DNA of 8,969 nt from Dehalococcoidia bacterium (GTDB lineage: Bacteria; Chloroflexota; Dehalococcoidia; SAR202; UBA826). Each line of letters opens with the position of its first letter. The first letter of the stretch is position 1. Shown piece after piece: positions 1-6,563 of this stretch. The stretch is from the NCBI GenBank assembly GCA_012965485.1, contig DTSF01000233.1, forward strand, positions 1 to 8,969. The letters are read 5' to 3'. A model generated the notes under the pieces. It was not told the origin of the DNA. It did not search any database and worked only from the letters and a program-made list of their open reading frames with translations. Position numbers and translations under genes: made by a program.

Positions 1-544
1 GGACATCGTCCTCGGTATAATTCCCCACCCCCATTGTGAACAGCTCTAACAATTCTCGACCCCAATTTTCGTTAATGGAATCTGCATGATTTTCGTTGTT
101 GTCCAACCAGTAAATCATAGCTGGACTTTTTGCTACTTCAAGGAGAATATCCTTATAGTGACCAAGACCCTTTTCTCGGAACATATCAATCATATCTTGG
201 ATTTCGTCGTAGTGATCAACCTTAGAGACCCCAGTAGCAAAGATATTGTGATAAAAAATGCACAACTTTTCCTGAAGTGGTGAGGCGGTATTAATCATTG
301 TCCAAACCCATGGGGCTTGACCTAACCCTCCCATGGTTCCCGGTTTCCACCACATTGGGTAGTATCTTAGAAATTCGTATATATCAACAGGAGTTTGAGT
401 TAAGGGAGCCAACAACTCTTCCACAGTTTCCGTGTACCCTTTTTTGCACCTGGTTTCGAGTTCCTCTCGGGAAGCTCCAAATCCTGCCCTTCTCATAAGG
501 TGTGCCATCAAGCTAATTTCTGTATTGGCTTTAGTACTAATCAT
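1..544 (-). CDS. DUF1800-family protein, 5' part only (runs off left edge)
   Basis: This is the N-terminal 181 residues of a DUF1800-family protein; the 3' end lies outside the window. Seen: residues 15-25 carry the family opening HLMRRAGFGAS. Residues 90-107 resemble the usual L-x-EK-x4-(F/W)-(W/Y)H-N-x-F segment. Residues 140-181 hold the hallmark block SPAMIYWLDNN, then N-E-N, then RELLELFTMGVGNYTEDDV. The ATG at 544-542 is preceded by GGAG (553-556) at 8 bases, and an in-frame TAA lies further upstream, so this start is well fixed. No signal peptide or lipobox is visible; the family domain begins almost at once. Known of the family: the biochemical role is not settled, and the gene is often followed by a DUF1501 gene, which here would lie beyond the left edge. 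It is separated from the hydrolase gene by 131 bases and may have its own promoter. Family call is secure; function is unknown. Confidence 0.9.
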   Translation of the reverse strand, partial: MISTKANTEISLMAHLMRRAGFGASREELETRCKKGYTETVEELLAPLTQTPVDIYEFLRYYPMWWKPGTMGGLGQAPWVWTMINTASPLQEKLCIFYHNIFATGVSKVDHYDEIQDMIDMFREKGLGHYKDILLEVAKSPAMIYWLDNNENHADSINENWGRELLELFTMGVGNYTEDDV

Positions 545-675
545 GTACCCTACTCCAAACTCGTCTTAAATTTTTGCCCCTAGGAAGTGAATTACAGAAT
601 AGCAGAAAATTCTTAAATTGCACGATTTGAGCTTATCTAAATACAGACACAAAAAAAGTTGATAATATGGCCTGC
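545..675 (-). promoter_or_regulatory. Intergenic region with candidate promoter for the DUF1800 gene
   Basis: This 131-base gap separates the hydrolase stop from the DUF1800 start. On the minus strand an extended -10-like element TGCTATTCT lies at 604-596, about 50 bases before the start codon; no good -35 accompanies it. An imperfect palindrome, CTTAAATTGCACGATTTGAG (612-631, seven of ten pairs), covers the -35 area and could be an operator. A run of seven T on the minus strand (651-657) follows the hydrolase stop, but no GC-rich hairpin precedes it. The promoter call rests on pattern matching only. Confidence 0.3.
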
Positions 676-1458
676 CTAACCGGAGAAGCCTTCGATGAAT
701 TTCTCTACCTCGAAGTTGAATATTTCTGGTTTTTCAAAATAAACAGAGTGACCGCAATCAGGAATGATGATCACTTTGGACCCTTCAATATGAGCTGATG
801 CCAGGTTCAGGACGTGAGGCGGGGTTATTTCGTCATCTTCTCCAACGATGAACTGGACGGGCATAATTAGTTTTTTAAGATCTTTAGCTCTAGGACCCCC
901 ATAAAGAACCCCTCCACTCACATCTCTCGGAGGATTAGATCTTTGTATTTGAAGATAAAGGTTTGCCATAGCGGGATTACGGGTACGAAATCCATCCGAA
1001 AGGGCCCTAAAGCCAATCCCTCTCGTATCAGGGTGGGATTCTCTCCAATGAGAAAGGGCTGTTTCAACATCGAGCTCACCCATCGCTCCAGTTGTGTCAG
1101 CAAAAGTTATACTTAAAACCCTTTTGGGATGATTGACCGCAAATCCTAAAGCTGTTCTTCCGCCCATCGATTGGGCTACTAAATGCATATTTTTGATTTC
1201 CAATGCATCCACGAGGCTCTTCAAATCATCGGGAAAGGATTCCACACCTGGGGCGTCCTTCGAATCATAGGAATGCCCAAATCCTCTGTGTGAGAAAACT
1301 ATGCAGTCGTATTTACGAGAGAAATAAGGTATTTGTTGAAACCATGAGAGTAGATTGCCCCCTGCACCATGAGCAAATATTATGGATTCTGCCCTCCCTG
1401 TGTTTGGCCCATATCGCTGATATTCTATTTCTATACCATTAATATCAATTTTCGGCAT
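676..1458 (-). CDS. alpha/beta-hydrolase fold protein
   Basis: This is a 260-residue cytoplasmic alpha/beta hydrolase with the full catalytic apparatus. Seen: an HGAGG oxyanion-hole segment at residues 30-34; the nucleophile elbow AQSMGG with Ser97; the acid in GEDDEITPP, most likely Asp209; and His237 in CGHSVYFEKP near the C-terminus. Length matches single-domain members of the family. No signal peptide is visible. The ATG start has an excellent Shine-Dalgarno, AGGAG at 1464-1468, five bases away. It lies about 25 bases after the GMC oxidoreductase stop on the same strand, so co-transcription and a shared catabolic pathway are likely. Possible activities include esterase, lactonase, C-C bond hydrolase or haloperoxidase-like chemistry; the sequence does not choose between them. 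Fold is certain; substrate is unknown. Confidence 0.9.
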   Translation of the reverse strand: MPKIDINGIEIEYQRYGPNTGRAESIIFAHGAGGNLLSWFQQIPYFSRKYDCIVFSHRGFGHSYDSKDAPGVESFPDDLKSLVDALEIKNMHLVAQSMGGRTALGFAVNHPKRVLSITFADTTGAMGELDVETALSHWRESHPDTRGIGFRALSDGFRTRNPAMANLYLQIQRSNPPRDVSGGVLYGGPRAKDLKKLIMPVQFIVGEDDEITPPHVLNLASAHIEGSKVIIIPDCGHSVYFEKPEIFNFEVEKFIEGFSG

Positions 1459-1483
1459 TTTTACTCCTAACTTTGGGTTCTCA

Positions 1484-3073
1484 TTATTCGCTACCTTTCA
1501 AAAAATCGGACAATCTTTCTCCTATCATCATTGTTGTGACATTGGTGTTTGCCCTGACTGTGTCCGGCATTATGGAGGCGTCAGCAATATATAGGTTATC
1601 GACCCCGAATACGCGACAATCTTCATCTACAACCGCAAATTTATTAGAAGATTTTCCCATGGAACATGTGCTTGTCAGATGATTTCCCGTAGTGGTTGTG
1701 GAGCGGAGCCATTCGTGGAATTTGTTTTTATCGCCCAGTATATTGTTTGTCGGGCTCGTTCGAAAATCTACTATGCCCTCTAGGTAAGAACTATCCATAA
1801 TTTCAGAGGCCAATCGGACACCTTCTGCCATTTTATGAACATCATTTTCAGTTGCTAACAGATTTAAATTCACGATAGGTTTGTCTTCTGGGTTCGCAGA
1901 CTTAAGAACAACACTTCCTTTGCTTGTACCTAGATAGAGAGAAATTGTGATCTGTATCCCTGTCAGCTGTGGTTGGACTTTGTTGTGAGAATTGCGTAAA
2001 GGCAATATGTCCCTATAATCTCCACTAACAGCATAAGAACCCATCCATATCATCATATCGTCTGTCAGGGTTGAATCTTGAGATGTGTATCTCAAACCAA
2101 CTTGTAGCCGTGGAGATTTAGTATCTAAAGATTCGAGATTTTTTACTTTGGCTAACACAAAATTCTGTGGGTGATCCTGAAGGTTCTTGCCAACGCCCTC
2201 CAAATTTATTAAGGGTTTTATTCCAAATGACATTAAATTGTCTTGGGGGCCTATTCCAGACAGCATTAATATTTTAGGGTTGGCTAAACTTCCTGCGGAG
2301 AGTATCACTGTTTCTGCCTCCACCCTAAATATATCTCCGCCACTTTCCACTTCGACTGCTGAAATCTTATTTTTGTCTACTATAAGCCTTGTTACTGTGC
2401 AATTTGATCGTAAGGTGAAATTCATACGATGCCTTGATTGAGTTAGATATCCAAGAGAAGTACTCACGCGGATACCGTTTGGATTGTTGCATGGGAGTGC
2501 GCCTACGCCTGTTGCGTCTGGAAGATTGAAATCTGTGGCTTTGCCAAAGTCCCTATCGATGCACGCTTGATAAAATCCTTCTTGGGGTGCGGTCCATTGA
2601 TCTCTGGGAAACCGCTTCGCTGCGATTGGACCATCGGTTCCATGAAAATCCCCATGAAAATCCAAATCTGTTTCTAGTTTCCTGAAATAAGGCAGAACTT
2701 TTTGGTAATCCCAATTGTGGAGTCCGTTTTCGGACCAGCTTTCGAAATCGTGAGTTAATCCTCGAAGAAATATTTGTCCGTTGATTGAACTTGTGCCGCC
2801 TGTTAGTTTACCTCTGGGCAGTCGAATCATTCGATTGCCAGTTTCACTTTGGTTGTTTACGGTGGCAATGTATCCCCAATCATGTTCATCAGAGACAGCT
2901 AGATCGGTACCTGTGGCATACCCATATTTAACGTCCTCTGGCAGATCTTCAAATATTGGGTAGTCAGGTCCTCCTTCTAGAAGCAAAACAGAGCTTTCAG
3001 GATCTTCTGAAAGTCGAGTGGCCACTATCGCCCCTGCAGAACCTGCGCCTATCACTAAATAGTCATACTTCAT
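1484..3073 (-). CDS. GMC-family FAD-dependent oxidoreductase (choline dehydrogenase-like)
   Basis: This flavoenzyme belongs to the glucose-methanol-choline family, which oxidises primary or secondary alcohols using FAD. Seen, numbering from the ATG at 3073: the FAD dinucleotide motif at residues 5-14 (YLVIGAGSAG), followed by LLLEGG with ribose-binding Glu33. The first GMC signature lies around residues 87-110 (RGKLTGGTSSINGQ, then LRG). The second lies at 260-276, ending LSGIGP, with NP where SP is common. His465 in GNHLTSTCSMG is the expected catalytic base, and NTN at 509-511 gives the second active-site position. At 529 residues it is full length. An in-frame TTG at 3076 could add one residue; GAGG at 3084-3087 serves either start, but ATG fits the family N-terminus better. 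It is cytoplasmic by appearance and heads a unit with the downstream hydrolase. The alcohol substrate and the electron acceptor cannot be read from the sequence. Confidence 0.93.
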   Translation of the reverse strand: MKYDYLVIGAGSAGAIVATRLSEDPESSVLLLEGGPDYPIFEDLPEDVKYGYATGTDLAVSDEHDWGYIATVNNQSETGNRMIRLPRGKLTGGTSSINGQIFLRGLTHDFESWSENGLHNWDYQKVLPYFRKLETDLDFHGDFHGTDGPIAAKRFPRDQWTAPQEGFYQACIDRDFGKATDFNLPDATGVGALPCNNPNGIRVSTSLGYLTQSRHRMNFTLRSNCTVTRLIVDKNKISAVEVESGGDIFRVEAETVILSAGSLANPKILMLSGIGPQDNLMSFGIKPLINLEGVGKNLQDHPQNFVLAKVKNLESLDTKSPRLQVGLRYTSQDSTLTDDMMIWMGSYAVSGDYRDILPLRNSHNKVQPQLTGIQITISLYLGTSKGSVVLKSANPEDKPIVNLNLLATENDVHKMAEGVRLASEIMDSSYLEGIVDFRTSPTNNILGDKNKFHEWLRSTTTTGNHLTSTCSMGKSSNKFAVVDEDCRVFGVDNLYIADASIMPDTVRANTNVTTMMIGERLSDFLKGSE

Positions 3074-3196
3074 CAAGAAAATGCCTCAAGTCAAGGTGTT
3101 GATTGGCTCTAGAATATCAGGATTTTGCAACAATATCCTGTATCCTGTCACAAAAATCACTAGAAATAGAGATACTTAATTTATTAGGAGTTTGTA
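3074..3196. promoter_or_regulatory. Divergent intergenic region between the GMC gene and nadD
   Basis: This 123-base gap must hold promoters for both the minus-strand GMC unit and the plus-strand nadD operon, unless either is read from further away. Seen: CAGGAT (3118-3123) forms a perfect 6-base inverted repeat with ATCCTG at 3135-3140, and the heptamer TATCCTG is repeated directly in tandem at 3134-3147. Such spacing would suit a regulator binding between divergent promoters, but no regulator gene is in the window. I see no convincing -35/-10 pair on either strand. Confidence 0.35.
3186..3190 (+). promoter_or_regulatory. Shine-Dalgarno deciding the GTG start of nadD
   Basis: AGGAG lies six bases before the GTG at 3197-3199. 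It supports a GTG start, which places the family opening FVGLFGGTFDP directly at the N-terminus. No ATG in frame nearby gives an equally complete protein. Confidence 0.75.
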
Positions 3197-3790
3197 GTGT
3201 TCGTTGGACTCTTTGGGGGAACTTTTGACCCCGTACATAATGGTCACATCCAAGCTGCAAATTCTGCTCATCGAATTCTTCAATTGGATAAGGTAATCAT
3301 GATCCCTGCTGGAGATCCCTATTTAAAGAGAACGAAATTAGTGGCATCACCAAAAGAAAGATACCACATGGTGTCCCTGGCAATTCAAAAAATCCCCTTC
3401 TTAGAAGTCTCAGATATTGAGATTTTCCGGTCTGGACCTTCCTATACTCTAGACACGGTGAGGGAATTGAAACGAAATGGCCATGAAGTGATTGTTCTGC
3501 TAGGGGCGGATTCAATAATTGAAATGGATAAATGGGAGGACCCAGATTCACTCCACTCCGAATGTGAAGTTGTTGGATTAACCCGTCCTGGTTTCCAAAT
3601 CGATAAATCGAAACCATATCAATCTAGGCAAAGAAAATATTCCTTAAGAACCATCGAAGTTAACTCTCCTGCGATTTCATCCACCAAGGTAAGAAACCTT
3701 GTTCAAAATGGGCAGGATGTAACAGGGTTAGTTCCTCAGGGAGTAAATGAATACATTCAGAAGGAAAAGCTATATCATTTATTGGCCTAA
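3197..3790 (+). CDS. nadD: Nicotinate-nucleotide adenylyltransferase (NadD)
   Basis: This enzyme transfers AMP from ATP to nicotinate mononucleotide, giving deamido-NAD, the penultimate step of NAD synthesis, in the cytoplasm. Seen: the nucleotidyltransferase motif GGTFDPVHNGH at residues 7-17 with both catalytic histidines; PAGDPYLK at 38-44, where related proteins carry the substrate-recognition loop; SYTLDT at 82-87; LLGADS at 101-106; and the second nucleotide-binding motif SSTKVR at 161-166. The C-terminus has the customary LVPQGVNEYI. Length of 197 residues is normal. Translation starts at GTG with a good Shine-Dalgarno. It is the first gene of a plus-strand run with pyrE (35-base gap), an MFS gene and a phosphatase gene. 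Family identity is very secure. NadD over the related NadM or CoaD is favoured by the SYTLDT segment and the ISSTxxR motif. Confidence 0.95.
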   Translation: MFVGLFGGTFDPVHNGHIQAANSAHRILQLDKVIMIPAGDPYLKRTKLVASPKERYHMVSLAIQKIPFLEVSDIEIFRSGPSYTLDTVRELKRNGHEVIVLLGADSIIEMDKWEDPDSLHSECEVVGLTRPGFQIDKSKPYQSRQRKYSLRTIEVNSPAISSTKVRNLVQNGQDVTGLVPQGVNEYIQKEKLYHLLA

Positions 3791-3825
3791 ATTAATATTA
3801 TTGTGGAATATATTCTGTTATTGAA

Positions 3826-4395
3826 ATGAATGATATCGAGAGATTATTAGAAGTAGCTAAAGAGAGAAAAGCTCTGCTATTCGGTGAATTCACCCTGACG
3901 TCAGGAAATAAAAGCTGTTACTACTTTGATGGTCGGCTATTGACTCTTGATCCGGAAGGATCGTACCTCACAGCTAAGTGTTTTTTACCTATTCTGTATA
4001 AATGTAATGCAGAGGCCTTAGCAGGACCTACCTTAGGAGCCGATCCGATTGTTTCCTCCGTTAGTACCTTGAGTTACATCGAAGGGAAACCTGTGCCGGC
4101 TTTGATTGTAAGGAAGGGAAAAAAGACTCATGGCGGTGGTAGAAATATTGAAGGACATTTTTATAAAGGGCAGAAGGTTGCTGTGGTTGATGACACATGC
4201 ACAACAGGAGGCAGTTTGTTTCACGCCATTGAAGCGGTAGAAGATGAAGGCTGCGAGGTTGTTAAAGTGCTAGCCATAATGGATCGAAGGGCTGGTGGCA
4301 GTGATGAAATTAAACGTAGAGGTTATGATTTTCAAAGTCTATTTGTTGCTGATGGCAAGGGAGAAATCCACATTACCCAAATTGGATCACAGTAA
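3826..4395 (+). CDS. pyrE: Orotate phosphoribosyltransferase (PyrE)
   Basis: This cytoplasmic enzyme joins orotate and PRPP to give OMP, the fifth step of de novo UMP synthesis. Seen: the orotate/PRPP-site segment FTLTSGNKSCYYFDGR at residues 22-37; GPTLGADPIV at 68-76, matching the usual G-x4-G-x-P; the flexible catalytic loop RKGKKTHGGG at 96-105; and the PRPP-binding signature VVDDTCTTGGS at 120-130 with two adjacent acidic residues. Length of 189 residues is usual for stand-alone PyrE. No orotidine decarboxylase is fused and no other pyrimidine gene is in the window. The ATG at 3826 has no recognisable Shine-Dalgarno in the AT-rich 35-base gap after nadD, so it is probably read by coupling or by unstructured initiation. 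The MFS gene starts 12 bases after its stop. Confidence 0.95.
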   Translation: MNDIERLLEVAKERKALLFGEFTLTSGNKSCYYFDGRLLTLDPEGSYLTAKCFLPILYKCNAEALAGPTLGADPIVSSVSTLSYIEGKPVPALIVRKGKKTHGGGRNIEGHFYKGQKVAVVDDTCTTGGSLFHAIEAVEDEGCEVVKVLAIMDRRAGGSDEIKRRGYDFQSLFVADGKGEIHITQIGSQ

Positions 4396-4407
4396 AAAAT
4401 AGTATCG

Positions 4408-5925
4408 ATGCCTTTCTTTTTAAGTCGAATCCAAGATAAACCCTCATATCGATGGTGGGTTTACGGGGCAGTTGCTATTGGCACCTTCATATCCATCGTT
4501 GAACAGTCTGCGACAGCTATAGTTGTTCCCAGTATTGCAGAACATTTTGGGGCAGATATTCCCACTGCTCAGTGGATGGCCATTGCCTACATGTTGAGTG
4601 TAAGTGCTTTAATGATGCCGGCAGGTGCTATTGCTGACTCCATAGGGAGAAAAAGGATATGGATAGGTGGGCTGTTGATATTTGCTTGTGCTACCGCGCT
4701 CACTGCTTTTTCCCAAGAATTTTGGATGGTCATAGTAGGCAAAATTTTTATGGGTATTGGTGCTTCAGCCTTGCAGGCGAATGGCATGGCAATGATTGCA
4801 CGTTCTTTCCCTGACAAAGAGAGAGGTAAAGCCCTCGGGTTACACATGACGATCGTTGGGCTAGGAGCTATTGGAGGCCCAGTGTTAGGTGGCAGTATTG
4901 ATAGTTATTTTGGATGGAGGGCCATTTTCATTTTCATAGCAATGTTTAGCATTTTTGCAATGTTTATTGCCATGTTAATTTTAACGCCTGATCCTCAGAA
5001 AATCCCTGAAAAAGAAGATTCCGTCAAGAATTTTGATTGGAGTGGAACTTTCATTTCTGCGTTATTCCTGCTCTCGCTAATGTTGGTTATAACTTTTGTT
5101 AACAAATTATCACTGTCCTCTCCCTATATTATTTTAGGAACTCTGTGTTCTATATTGCTGTTCACAGCGTTCCTTTTTAGAGAAAAAACAGCAAGAAACC
5201 CAATATTGCCTCTTGGCCTATTTAAATCTTTTTCCTTTTCTTTGGACTCTTCCTCAAGATTTATATCTTTTACCGCAAGCTCAAGCACGTTTTTTTTAAT
5301 GCCATTTTTTCTGGTTTCAGGGCTAGGGTTAACAACAGCCACTGCAGCATTGTATTTACTACCTGGGGCCATTTTAATGGCTATTTTTGGTCCGATTAGT
5401 GGGCGATTAGCTGACAGAATTGGCACCACGGTTCCATCAGTTATCGGAATGGCTTTTTGTTCTGTGGCGATGTATTTGTTCTCTGAAGTGAGTCTGACTT
5501 CTACCCTGGCTTTAGTGGGTATAGCGTCAGGGTTGTCTGGGATGGGAATGAGTATTTTTATGGCCCCTAATACCAGTGCGATTATGGGGAGTGCCGGTAG
5601 AAAACACTATAGCATTGTCTCTGCATTTTTAAATTTAACCAGGAATGGTGCCCATATTGTAGGAATCGCAATACCAACCGCCATTGTAGTATCGGTAATG
5701 GCCGGGTTAGGGTATGAACCGGATTTATCGGATGCTGAGAAGCTTAAAGATATTGGTTTGCGAACCGCATATGCCTCAGCAATGGCGAGGGCATTTCAAT
5801 TGTCTACTATTTTGACGATATTTGCGGGGCTTTTGGTTGTTGCCGGAGGGATTTTCAATAGATTTAGAAAACAGCCTAACCAGTTTAAATCGGACACCGT
5901 CCCGCCGTTAGGTATAAAAAAATGA
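4408..5925 (+). CDS. MFS transporter, DHA2 (14-TMS, EmrB/QacA-like) family
   Basis: This is an inner-membrane permease of 505 residues, probably a proton-driven exporter. Seen: about 14 hydrophobic segments, the number typical of DHA2 drug:H+ antiporters. MFS motif A, GAIADSIGRKR, is at residues 73-83, and its counterpart GPISGRLADRIGT is at 328-340. A motif C-like GAIGGPVLGG lies at 153-162 in the fifth helix. The first helix reads FISIVEQSATAIVVPSI, with Glu32 where the subfamily normally has Asp in an LD motif. The C-terminus is short, hydrophilic and basic. The ATG has no visible Shine-Dalgarno and follows the pyrE stop by 12 bases. The stop overlaps the next start by four bases (ATGA), so the phosphatase is translationally coupled. 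Substrate is unknown; multidrug or metabolite export are both possible, and the placement after NAD and UMP genes is only a hint. Confidence 0.9.
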   Translation: MPFFLSRIQDKPSYRWWVYGAVAIGTFISIVEQSATAIVVPSIAEHFGADIPTAQWMAIAYMLSVSALMMPAGAIADSIGRKRIWIGGLLIFACATALTAFSQEFWMVIVGKIFMGIGASALQANGMAMIARSFPDKERGKALGLHMTIVGLGAIGGPVLGGSIDSYFGWRAIFIFIAMFSIFAMFIAMLILTPDPQKIPEKEDSVKNFDWSGTFISALFLLSLMLVITFVNKLSLSSPYIILGTLCSILLFTAFLFREKTARNPILPLGLFKSFSFSLDSSSRFISFTASSSTFFLMPFFLVSGLGLTTATAALYLLPGAILMAIFGPISGRLADRIGTTVPSVIGMAFCSVAMYLFSEVSLTSTLALVGIASGLSGMGMSIFMAPNTSAIMGSAGRKHYSIVSAFLNLTRNGAHIVGIAIPTAIVVSVMAGLGYEPDLSDAEKLKDIGLRTAYASAMARAFQLSTILTIFAGLLVVAGGIFNRFRKQPNQFKSDTVPPLGIKK

Positions 5926-6563
5926 GATTAATCTTAGTCAGGCATGCTCAATCCAAAGCTAATGCTGAAGGTCGCTGGCAGGGGACCATGGATTTTGATC
6001 TTTCGAAAGACGGTCAAGGCCAATGTGAAAAGCTTCGTGAAAGATTCGTTAAGGAAGAATTGGAACCTACTCATGTTTATTCTAGTCCATTAACAAGGGC
6101 TTACAAAACAGCCGAAATATCTTTGCCCGCTACTCCTATTCATAAAATTCAAGATTTGAGAGAAAACGATGCCGGGGTCTTTTCAGGGAAAACCTCTGAT
6201 GAGTTATCAACGGAATACTCTGTGATATTTGAAGAATTTCGCAGATTCAGAAATTTTGATTTAGTCCCAAAAGCTGAAACTCGTTGTCACATTAGGCAAA
6301 GAGCTGAGACAGTTATAGGATTTCTTGTTGAAGGCCATAACTCAAATGATTTTGTTATTGCCTATTCACATAGTGGATTCTTAGTTCATTTGATAGGAGT
6401 AATTCTTGGAACCAATCGTGTATGGAATCTAAGAATACCTAATACAGCAATATTTGATTTTGAAATTGATCCTGATAGCTGGAACCTAAGCAGTTCTATC
6501 AAAGGTGACCGCAGAGGTTTCCAAATAAATAGATTTGCAGATGCTGGTCATTTATTTTGCTGA
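5922..6563 (+). CDS. Histidine phosphatase superfamily protein, copy A (RHA variant)
   Basis: This is a 213-residue member of the phosphoglycerate-mutase-like/acid phosphatase fold, expected to move phosphate through a phosphohistidine intermediate. Seen: the N-terminal motif LVRHAQSKAN with Arg7 and nucleophile His8 (RHA in place of RHG); GRWQG at 17-21; SSPLTRA with Arg59; the acid Glu81 in LREN; and His150 in YSHSG. All core catalytic residues are present. The C-terminal strand region NTAIFDF, then INRF, is shared with the protein encoded at 6548-7213 on the other strand, so the two are paralogs. It begins by a 4-base overlap with the MFS stop and has only a weak AGG upstream. Its 3' end overlaps the paralog's by 16 bases. 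Substrate cannot be told: mutase, sugar-phosphate, nucleotide or CobC-like phosphatase are all possible. RHA variants do occur in active family members. Confidence 0.9.
   Translation: MRLILVRHAQSKANAEGRWQGTMDFDLSKDGQGQCEKLRERFVKEELEPTHVYSSPLTRAYKTAEISLPATPIHKIQDLRENDAGVFSGKTSDELSTEYSVIFEEFRRFRNFDLVPKAETRCHIRQRAETVIGFLVEGHNSNDFVIAYSHSGFLVHLIGVILGTNRVWNLRIPNTAIFDFEIDPDSWNLSSSIKGDRRGFQINRFADAGHLFC

Noticed and set aside
86..498. Plus-strand open frames at 86-283 and 298-498
   Set aside because: They lie antisense to the DUF1800 gene, which has strong family motifs; their translations show no recognisable domain.
651..657. Minus-strand run of seven T after the hydrolase stop as an intrinsic terminator
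   Set aside because: No stable GC-rich hairpin precedes it; the flanking bases give only a 3-base pairing.
1203..1442. Plus-strand frame of 79 codons inside the hydrolase gene
   Set aside because: It is antisense to a complete catalytic hydrolase and has no domain features or ribosome site.
3071..3076. TTG at 3076 as the GMC start
   Set aside because: The adjacent ATG at 3073 begins the protein exactly where the family N-terminus is expected. The ribosome site spacing allows either, so the TTG is kept only as an alternative.
3297..3617. Minus-strand frame of 106 codons inside nadD
   Set aside because: Antisense shadow of a secure nadD; no motif seen.
5124..5429. Minus-strand frame of 101 codons inside the MFS gene
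   Set aside because: Antisense to membrane helices; no domain and no ribosome site.
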